DNA of 11,930 nt from Planctomycetota bacterium (GTDB lineage: Bacteria > Planctomycetota > PLA2 > JAEUHO01). A model generated the notes under the pieces. The model saw only the letters and a list, made by a program, of their open reading frames with translations. It ran no database searches and was not told the DNA's origin. Below are positions 1-5,035 of the stretch, piece by piece. The stretch covers positions 1-11,930 of the forward strand of contig JAHEIK010000076.1 in NCBI GenBank assembly GCA_024639415.1. Reading direction: 5' to 3'. Position 1 is the first letter of the stretch. The number at the start of each line of letters is the position of its first letter. The translations under genes and the position numbers were made by a program.

Positions 1-519
1 GTGCCCGGCCTCATCTTGGACTTCCGTGCCAACGGCGGCGGCGGCTTCAGTCACGAGGATCTCTTCGGGCGCTTCATCCCCGAGGGCAAGACCATCAGCT
101 TCAAGAAGAAGTACACGAGCCGCGGCGACGTCCACTACGCCGGGCCGATCGTGGTGATCATCGACGGGGTGACGCGCAGCGCCGGCGAGACGGGCAGCGG
201 CATGTTCAAGGAAGACGGCCGCGCCTACATGATCGGTGAAAGTGCCACCGCCGGCATGTCGTCGAGCAAACGGACGCTCGACCTGCCCAGCGGTCTGTTC
301 CAGCTGTACGTCTCGGTCGCCTCCAACATGGGGCGCTTCAATGGCGGCAAGGGCATCGAGGGCATCGGCGTGCAGCCGCACGAGATCGTGCCCTTCGACC
401 CGGAGGATCTGGCCAATGGCGAAGACACGCTGATCAAGCGCGCCGAGGCCGTCCTCGCGGACTGGCCCAAGGGGGCCGTGCCGTACGTGCCCGCTCGCTT
501 CGGCTGGAAGGCGCCTTGA
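1..519 (+). CDS. S41-family serine peptidase, C-terminal part (5' truncated by window edge)
   Basis: This is the C-terminal 172 residues of a C-terminal-processing/tricorn-type (S41) protease; the gene begins left of the window, so the GTG at base 1 is not taken as its start. Visible family marks are the strand-turn motif LILDFRANGGGG (residues 4-15), the nucleophile block VVIIDGVTRSAGET with the probable catalytic serine at S60, the downstream IGESATAG segment (78-85), and the closing GIEGIGVQPHEIVP block. In Ser-Lys S41 enzymes (CtpA type) the segment after the nucleophile reads roughly GExTxGK; here the lysine position appears to be methionine (M86). That suggests an S41B/tricorn-like Ser-His arrangement, with the His in the missing N-terminal half, or a different lysine such as K90. 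Its stop overlaps the next gene by 4 nt, so the two are co-transcribed. Such proteases usually act in the periplasm; the missing N-terminus would show whether it has a signal peptide. Confidence 0.85.
   Translation: MPGLILDFRANGGGGFSHEDLFGRFIPEGKTISFKKKYTSRGDVHYAGPIVVIIDGVTRSAGETGSGMFKEDGRAYMIGESATAGMSSSKRTLDLPSGLFQLYVSVASNMGRFNGGKGIEGIGVQPHEIVPFDPEDLANGEDTLIKRAEAVLADWPKGAVPYVPARFGWKAP
506..511 (+). promoter_or_regulatory. Shine-Dalgarno site deciding a TTG start
   Basis: GGAAGG lies 4 nt ahead of the TTG at 516 and inside the last codons of the S41 gene. It supports the non-standard TTG start in the TTGA stop/start overlap (516-519) and implies translational coupling. Confidence 0.55.
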
Positions 520-1463
520 TATCCATCGTCCTGACCGGCCGCAACGACAACTACGGCGGCCACTTCGAAGAGCGCCTACTCGACACCGTGCGGCACAACA
601 CGAGCGGGCTCGAGGCGCGCGGCGTGCCGTTCGAGGTCGTGTACGTCGAATGGAACCCGCTGCCTGAGACGGCGCCGTTGGCCGAGCGCGTGGCCGCGGA
701 GTTCCCTGCGGCCCGTTGCTTCGTCGTCGATCCGCTTGCCCACCGCCACCTGTGCGGGAACCGCAACATCGGCGTGATGGAGTACCACGCGAAGAACGTC
801 GGGGCGCGCCGCGCACGCGGCGACATGATCCTGATCACCAACCCCGACAACTACTTCGGGGCGGGCGTATTGGATCTCCTCGCCGGCTCCTTCGACGAGG
901 ACACGCTCTACCGGGCAGCGCGCGTGGACATCACGGATCCGAGCGAGGTCGACGCAGCGCACCGGACCGAGGCGTACGCCGAGGATCCTGCGCCGTTCGG
1001 GTGGGGCGCCGGGGACTTCACGCTCTGCAGTCGCTCGCTCTGGGAGCGCGCCGGGGGCTACCGGGAGGACCTGCGCTTCACGAACACGCACAAGGACGCG
1101 ATTCTCGTCAACGCCCTGTTCGACGTGACCGCGCGGGCGGTGAAGTCCGGCACGACCTACCACCTGGTCCACGGCCGCGAAGCGGAAGCCTCGCGGCGCG
1201 TGGCCTACGTCTGGCAGGCGGCTGATCGCACGCCGCAGGCGACCTACGGTCACGAAGACATCCTCGTGCCGCGCTCCGTTGGAGAGCGGTTGACGTGGCT
1301 GGACCTGCGTCCGGATCTGCGCGAGGACGCGCAGCGGCGTGAGGTCCCCGTGCCGCATACGCCGACGGCACTGCGGCTTCCGCCGCGCCCGTTCCTGAAG
1401 CGTTCGCTCAAGCGCCTGCGGGAGTTGCTGCGGCGGAAGGGGCTGCTCAGCCGTCGCGGGTAG
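516..1463 (+). CDS. GT-A-fold glycosyltransferase, family 2-like
   Basis: This 315-residue protein is predicted to be a cytosolic sugar transferase with the GT-A (GT2-like) fold. It opens with a nucleotide-binding beta strand, ISIVLTGRNDNYGGHF (2-17), then EVVYVEWNP (40-48). The donor-site segment is AKNVGARRARGDMILITNPDNYF (92-114, quoted in parts here: AKNVGARRARGD, then MILITNPDNYF). The classical DXD metal motif is replaced by N-P-D-N at 109-112, a variation seen in some GT2-like groups. An acceptor-side block FGWGAGDFTLCSR (161-173) is followed by LWERAGGYRED, the usual GG(Y/F) turn. The tail (about 285-315) is Arg/Leu-rich and basic, and may contact the membrane. The TTG start is chosen because it overlaps the upstream stop and has a well-placed Shine-Dalgarno sequence. 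The donor and acceptor sugars cannot be told from sequence. It is paired with the convergent DUF288-type transferase, which suggests surface-glycan synthesis. Confidence 0.75.
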   Translation: MISIVLTGRNDNYGGHFEERLLDTVRHNTSGLEARGVPFEVVYVEWNPLPETAPLAERVAAEFPAARCFVVDPLAHRHLCGNRNIGVMEYHAKNVGARRARGDMILITNPDNYFGAGVLDLLAGSFDEDTLYRAARVDITDPSEVDAAHRTEAYAEDPAPFGWGAGDFTLCSRSLWERAGGYREDLRFTNTHKDAILVNALFDVTARAVKSGTTYHLVHGREAEASRRVAYVWQAADRTPQATYGHEDILVPRSVGERLTWLDLRPDLREDAQRREVPVPHTPTALRLPPRPFLKRSLKRLRELLRRKGLLSRRG

Positions 1464-2379
1464 CCAGGCGCTCCATGGTCTCGCGGTACGCCGCGTAGAA
1501 GGCGCGCGTGGCCTCCGGCACGCAGGCCTGCGTCAGGTCCGCGCCTCCGTCCACGAACGCGAGTGTGTGGCGGTAGCCCAGGACCTCGGCCTCGAGGTTG
1601 GTCACGAGATCCTGCTCGTTGCGATCCTGGAACACGCTGGCGCGGTGGTATGCGACGCAGTCCGGGAAGCGTGCTTGGAGCACGTAGCTTGCCCAGATGT
1701 CGTCCATCCGGCCCACGTAGGGGAGGACGGCGTAGTAGGGCAGCACGTCGCGGTGCAGGAACGTGTTCTGGCTGTTGAACGGAGCGGGGCGGGTGGCGGC
1801 GTACGGACGCTGGACGTCGAAGGTGACCGACGGCCGGAGCGTGAGTCGTGCGATCGCGTCGATGTCGGGGTCGCCGTCCCACAGATCCGCCTGGACCAGG
1901 ACACGGCGCGTGATGGTGCCGACATGGCGTACGTCGTTCTTGCGCTCGAGGAGTTGCACGGGGTAGCCGCGGTGCCACAGCTCGCTGCACGTCGTCACCG
2001 ACAGCGGGTCGAACACGCGCTCGGCGGGTTCGTAGAGATCACACTCGACGTCGCGACCGACGAGGAGATCCTCGCCCCAGGCCTCGTACGGCACGTTGTC
2101 ATCATCGACCGTCGCGACGATCTCTGCGCCCCGGGCGTACGCCTCCGCGAAGCCGAGGTTCCTGCGTTGGATGGAGTTCCAGCCCGTGGCCTCGCTCAGC
2201 GCGGGGTAGCGCTCCTGCTGCTGGTCCGGGTGCAGGTAGACGCAGTCCAGGTCCCCATACGCCTCGTGCGGCGTCTTCAGGTCGCCCACGACGACGAGCT
2301 GCCAGCCCCGACGCTCCGCGAACAGGCGCGTGGCGCGGGTCGGGCGGTTGATGGTCGTCAGCACGATGAACTTGCGCAT
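1447..2379 (-). CDS. DUF288/STELLO-like glycosyltransferase
   Basis: This 310-residue protein carries the signature blocks of the DUF288/STELLO family, known from plant Golgi proteins that assist cellulose synthesis and from scattered bacterial homologues. The N-terminus is MRKFIVLTTINRPT, followed by LVVVGDLKTP (28-37), the RRNLGFAEAYARGAEIVATV segment (72-91), and the acidic DDDN motif (92-95), which probably binds nucleotide-sugar and metal. Further matches are GYPVQLL (138-144), the DGDPDIDAIARLTL block (168-181), PFNSQNTFLHRD (200-211) and RMDDIWASYVLQ (224-235). I prefer the ATG at 2379 because the family motif starts immediately there; an in-frame extension to 2451 would only add 24 basic, low-complexity residues. 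No Shine-Dalgarno sequence precedes it (the upstream bases are pyrimidine-rich), so initiation may be leaderless. There is no signal peptide or transmembrane segment, so it should act in the cytosol. Its 3' end overlaps the convergent glycosyltransferase by 17 bp. Its actual reaction is unknown. Confidence 0.82.
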   Translation of the reverse strand: MRKFIVLTTINRPTRATRLFAERRGWQLVVVGDLKTPHEAYGDLDCVYLHPDQQQERYPALSEATGWNSIQRRNLGFAEAYARGAEIVATVDDDNVPYEAWGEDLLVGRDVECDLYEPAERVFDPLSVTTCSELWHRGYPVQLLERKNDVRHVGTITRRVLVQADLWDGDPDIDAIARLTLRPSVTFDVQRPYAATRPAPFNSQNTFLHRDVLPYYAVLPYVGRMDDIWASYVLQARFPDCVAYHRASVFQDRNEQDLVTNLEAEVLGYRHTLAFVDGGADLTQACVPEATRAFYAAYRETMERLATRDG

Positions 2380-2488
2380 GGCGCGACATGAGAGGGGAGC
2401 GGGCACGGGTTGGCAAGGCCTCGTTCGCGATCCCTCGCGTCGTTTCCGCACGCGCCCAGTTGAGCCGCTCGCTGCGCGTACACGGGAT

Positions 2489-2582
2489 CGGAAGGCTACG
2501 CGCCCCGCCGCACGTAGGCGGGAGTGGGCGGCTGGTCGTTCGGACGGTTACGCGCCACGCCGCACGTAGGCGGGAGTGGGCG
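2489..2582. repeat. Two-copy tandem direct repeat, 52-bp period
   Basis: Bases 2489-2530 recur at 2541-2582 with 39 of 42 positions identical; the last 34 bases of each copy (2497-2530 and 2549-2582) differ at one position. A unique 10-bp spacer separates the copies. Each copy contains an imperfect inverted repeat (CTACGCG against CGCACGTAG in copy 1), so the unit can fold by itself. There is no third copy. This looks like a dispersed intergenic palindromic element or a local duplication, not a CRISPR array. Confidence 0.8.
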
Positions 2583-2589
2583 CGCACGC

Positions 2590-2624
2590 GTCCGTCCGCT
2601 TCGCGGGCGGACTTGGGGCGCCCC
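2590..2624. other. Strong hairpin followed by a second palindrome
   Basis: Bases 2590-2598 pair with 2604-2612 to give a 9-bp stem (one G-T wobble) around a CTTCG loop; it is immediately followed by the perfect palindrome GGGGCGCCCC at 2615-2624. There is no T-run on either side, so a simple intrinsic terminator is unlikely. The structure lies between two divergent promoters' expected positions and next to the tandem repeat, so it is probably part of the same repeat element. Confidence 0.6.
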
Positions 2625-2725
2625 TACGCGGGTGCTGACGACGCCCGAGCGCGGTGTTGCACGCGCGACCGCGAATTTGCAGGCGTCTTGCGTTCTCCTC
2701 CGACGCGCATGCGTACCTTGTTCGT

Positions 2726-2730
2726 GGAGG
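2726..2730 (+). promoter_or_regulatory. Shine-Dalgarno site fixing the lipoprotein start
   Basis: GGAGG sits 4 nt ahead of the ATG at 2735. It decides the start against an upstream in-frame ATG at 2654, which would place 27 non-hydrophobic residues before a perfect lipoprotein signal. Confidence 0.7.
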
Positions 2731-2734
2731 CAAC

Positions 2735-3463
2735 ATGCGACGGACGGCAATCATCGCGGGCATCCTGCTGCTCACCCTGGCCGCCTGCGGCGGCGAGGAC
2801 GCTGCGAACGAAGACAAACCCGTCGCGGCGAACGGGTATCCGATCGACTTCAACGAGTTGCAGCAAGATCCGACGTTCGAGGATGAGTCGCCGGCCGAGC
2901 CCGCGTTCGTCAACGACAAGCGCTTCCATGCGGCGCTCATCAAGGGTGTCGAGAACTACGCCGAGGCCTACGGCAACCTCGACGACGTCATGCGCTGGGC
3001 CCCGGGGCTGTGCCGTCGCCCGCCCACCTCCACGATCCGCGAGAGCGCGAGTGGGGACGAGGGCACCCACGGCAAGAAGCTCTACTGGCTGTACGCCAAG
3101 GAACGAGACGCCTACCTGAAGGTCGCGACCGGTGCGCAGCAGCCCGTCGGCCAGGTGCTGGTCAAGGAGGCATTCGTGGCTGAGCCCGGCCGGGGGGACG
3201 GCAATCCGCAGCACAGCGGCTGGAAGCCGCTCGAGACGATCGTCGAGCGCGACGGCAAGCCCTTCCATGCGGGCGCCAAGGAGTCGCTCTACGTCCTGCT
3301 CAAACTCGACCCCAAGACCGACGGCACGGACGAGGGCTGGGTCTACGGCACGCTGACGCCCGACGGCAAGACCGTCACCAGCGCGGGCAAGGTCGCGACG
3401 TGCATGGGCTGCCACACCGCAGAGAACACGACCGACCGGATGTTCGGGATGGCGCCGCGCTAG
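2735..3463 (+). CDS. Cytochrome P460-like c-type heme lipoprotein
   Basis: This 242-residue protein begins with a lipoprotein signal: MRRTA, a hydrophobic stretch and the lipobox LAAC with the acylated cysteine at C18. It should be anchored in the envelope facing the periplasm. The body matches the cytochrome P460 fold: a central YLKVATG...QPVGQVLVKEAF segment (127-147), SLYVLLKLDP (184-193), GWVYGTLTPDGK (201-212) and a single C-terminal c-type heme site CMGCH (223-227). P460 family members bind one covalently attached heme and include enzymes that oxidise hydroxylamine or detoxify NO-related species; many environmental members have unknown substrates. The first 60 residues after the signal are a poorly conserved linker. 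I cannot verify the lysine-heme crosslink that defines true P460. The heme motif implies that a cytochrome c maturation system exists elsewhere in the genome. The next gene starts 9 bp downstream. Confidence 0.8.
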   Translation: MRRTAIIAGILLLTLAACGGEDAANEDKPVAANGYPIDFNELQQDPTFEDESPAEPAFVNDKRFHAALIKGVENYAEAYGNLDDVMRWAPGLCRRPPTSTIRESASGDEGTHGKKLYWLYAKERDAYLKVATGAQQPVGQVLVKEAFVAEPGRGDGNPQHSGWKPLETIVERDGKPFHAGAKESLYVLLKLDPKTDGTDEGWVYGTLTPDGKTVTSAGKVATCMGCHTAENTTDRMFGMAPR

Positions 3464-3466
3464 GCT
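3461..3466 (+). promoter_or_regulatory. Candidate -10 element (TAGGCT) for a leaderless start
   Basis: TAGGCT begins with the stop codon of the P460-like gene and ends 6 nt before the GTG at 3473, the spacing expected if transcription starts at the start codon itself. The GGGG that follows is too close to the GTG (2 nt) to be a normal Shine-Dalgarno sequence. There is no clear -35 hexamer. Confidence 0.35.
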
Positions 3467-3472
3467 GGGGCC

Positions 3473-3949
3473 GTGAAAGCCGATCACGATCCGGACTCAT
3501 CCCGTCGGCGCCGCTCGCGCGCCGATGCGTTGGCGATGCTGACCTTGATCCTGCTCATCGCGGGGGTGGGGCTCTACGTGCTCTGGACCAAGGGCGACAT
3601 CGAGCTGTTCAAGGTCTTCCTGTTCGTCCCCGCCATCGGCTTCGTGCTCTGGGCCGTTCTCACGGAACGGTCGGACTGGGAGGGTGACGAGGAACGGATG
3701 GCGCGCAGGCGTGCACGGCGCCGCTTTCGCTTCCGGCGCCGACCGACCAGGCCGGCAGACGATGCCGCTGCTCAGCACACGCCGGCCCCTGTGCGCAGGA
3801 CACGGGACCGCGGGCCCGAGGGCCGCCGCCGCCGGCTCCGGCGCCACATGCGCAATCCGCTGGCCGTCACGGCCTTCCTGGTTTGCGTCGCCCTCATCGT
3901 GCTGGCCGCGCTTCTGCGCGGCTGCAGCGCCTGGCCACTGATCGGCTGA
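3473..3949 (+). CDS. Small membrane protein with three predicted helices, unknown function
   Basis: I do not recognise a family for this 158-residue protein. It has two N-terminal hydrophobic segments (about 19-37 and 45-64) separated by a short KGDIELF loop, then a very basic linker (77-127) rich in arginine with RRR clusters, and a third hydrophobic segment (about 130-149) before a short SAWPLIG tail. The charge pattern (basic N-terminus DSSRRRRSR, basic linker) places the N-terminus and the arginine linker in the cytoplasm by the positive-inside rule. The arginine-rich linker could bind nucleic acid or acidic lipid heads, but that is speculation. GTG at 3473 is chosen because it is the first start after the upstream stop and has a -10-like element at leaderless spacing. 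Codon use resembles its neighbours. It ends 48 bp before the aldo/keto reductase. Confidence 0.6.
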   Translation: MKADHDPDSSRRRRSRADALAMLTLILLIAGVGLYVLWTKGDIELFKVFLFVPAIGFVLWAVLTERSDWEGDEERMARRRARRRFRFRRRPTRPADDAAAQHTPAPVRRTRDRGPEGRRRRLRRHMRNPLAVTAFLVCVALIVLAALLRGCSAWPLIG

Positions 3950-3984
3950 CAGCCGGCAGCGGTGTAGAGTCGCGCGCGTCGTAT

Positions 3985-3990
3985 GGAGGG
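3985..3990 (+). promoter_or_regulatory. Shine-Dalgarno site choosing a GTG start for the aldo/keto reductase
   Basis: GGAGGG is followed by a 7-nt spacer and GTG at 3998. It overlaps the upstream ATG codon at 3983, so the longer ATG-started reading is less likely. A TAGAGT -10-like element lies at 3965-3970. Confidence 0.65.
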
Positions 3991-3997
3991 TCCCATC

Positions 3998-4963
3998 GTG
4001 AGTGACATGAGCTACCGCCCCCTCGGGCGCTGCGGCACCAAGGTGAGCACGCTGAGTCTGGGGGGCTGGACGACGTTCGGCGGATCCATCACGAGCGAGA
4101 AGACGACGCGCGAGATCCTGCACGCCGCCTTCGACGCCGGCGTCAACTTCTTCGACATCGCCGACGTCTATGCGCTGGGTGCGGCCGAGACGATCATGGG
4201 CAAGGCGCTGGCCTCGCTGCCGCGCCACCACCTCGTGATCTCGTCGAAGTGCTTCTGGCCGATGAGCCAGGACGTCAACGATCGTGGCCTCTCCCGCAAG
4301 CACATCATGGAGTCCGTCGAGCGCAGCCTGACGCGCATCGGCACCGACTACCTCGACATCCTCTTCTGCCACCGCTACGACGAGGAGACTCCGCTCGAAG
4401 AGACCGTGCGTGCGATGGAGGACCTCGTGCGCCAGGGCAAGCTCCTCTACTGGGGCACGAGCGAGTGGACGGGCGCGCAGATCCGCGAGGCGCACGCGAT
4501 CGCCGACAAGCGCGGCGCCTACGGCCCCCAGGTCGAGCAGCCGCAGTACAGCTTGCTCGCACGTGACAAGGTTGAAAGCGACGTCCAGCCGGCAGCCGCC
4601 GATCACGGCATGGGCTTGGTCGTCTGGAGTCCGCTCGCCTCGGGCCTGCTCACGGGCAAGTACGACGACGCCGTACCCGAGGACACGCGCCTGGCGCGCA
4701 TCGACTGGCTGCGCGAGAGCCTCTTCGAGGGCGACGGCCGTGACAAGGTGCGGGCCATGAAGCAGATCGCCGACGACGTCGGCTGCAGCCGCACGCAGCT
4801 TGCGCTTGCCTGGGCCGCGGCGCAGCCGGGCATCTCGTCTGTCATCCTCGGTGCGACGACCCTGGAACAGCTGCGCGAGAACCTCGGCGCGCTGGACGTC
4901 GAGATCACGGATGAGGTGCGGAGCGCGCTCGACGCGCTCTTTCCGATGACCGCCGGGACGTAG
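3998..4963 (+). CDS. Aldo/keto reductase, Kv-beta-like subfamily
   Basis: This is an NADPH-dependent oxidoreductase of the (beta/alpha)8-barrel aldo/keto reductase superfamily, 321 residues from the preferred GTG start. The opening YRPLGRCGTKVSTLSLGGW and the segment FFDIADVYALGAAE are typical. With that start the catalytic tetrad is D53, Y58, K84 (in LVISSK) and H125 (in DILFCHR), all present. Cofactor-side motifs include WGTSEW, the LVVWSPLASGLLTGKY block and the C-terminal SSVILGATTLEQLREN. The SPLASGLLTGKYDD block and overall layout are closest to the voltage-gated potassium-channel beta-subunit/AKR6-7 type. In bacteria these usually reduce aldehydes or related carbonyls in the cytosol; the substrate cannot be read from sequence. 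There is no signal peptide, unlike most of its neighbours. The ATG at 3983 would add five residues. Confidence 0.9.
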   Translation: MSDMSYRPLGRCGTKVSTLSLGGWTTFGGSITSEKTTREILHAAFDAGVNFFDIADVYALGAAETIMGKALASLPRHHLVISSKCFWPMSQDVNDRGLSRKHIMESVERSLTRIGTDYLDILFCHRYDEETPLEETVRAMEDLVRQGKLLYWGTSEWTGAQIREAHAIADKRGAYGPQVEQPQYSLLARDKVESDVQPAAADHGMGLVVWSPLASGLLTGKYDDAVPEDTRLARIDWLRESLFEGDGRDKVRAMKQIADDVGCSRTQLALAWAAAQPGISSVILGATTLEQLRENLGALDVEITDEVRSALDALFPMTAGT

Positions 4964-4992
4964 CGCCCGCTCCGCGGCGTCCGAGGAACACA

Positions 4993-5012
4993 CCCCTCCT
5001 TCCGGCGGGGGG
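4993..5012 (+). terminator. Weak candidate hairpin after the aldo/keto reductase
   Basis: CCCCTC (4993-4998) can pair with GGGGGG (5007-5012), including one G-T pair, around an 8-nt loop, 29 bp past the stop codon. There is no T-run, so this is at best a poor intrinsic terminator; it could be chance in GC-rich sequence. Confidence 0.2.
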
Positions 5013-5035
5013 ATCCGTGCCATCATGGGTCCGGC

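Larger units (their letters stand above)
2380..2734. other. Divergent intergenic region with repeats and palindromes
   Basis: This 355-bp stretch separates the minus-strand STELLO-like gene from the plus-strand P460-like gene, so both promoters should lie here. No frame through it encodes a recognisable protein; the short frames crossing it are made of translated repeat. It contains a two-copy direct repeat (2489-2582), a strong hairpin (2590-2612), a GGGGCGCCCC palindrome (2615-2624), and a possible -10 element TACCTT at 2714-2719 that would give a leader of about 10 nt for the lipoprotein gene. I could not find a convincing -35 hexamer at normal spacing. Confidence 0.6.

Noticed and set aside
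1567..2391. Plus-strand open frame of 274 codons
   Set aside because: Antisense to the STELLO-like gene, whose motifs are unmistakable on the minus strand.
2380..2451. 24-residue N-terminal extension of the STELLO-like protein
   Set aside because: The extension is basic low-complexity sequence; family similarity begins at the methionine at 2379.
2489..2582. Possible CRISPR array
   Set aside because: Only two copies, a 10-bp spacer, and no cas genes nearby.
3983..3997. ATG at 3983 as the aldo/keto reductase start
   Set aside because: This ATG overlaps the GGAGGG that serves the GTG at 3998, and the five added residues lie outside the conserved domain.
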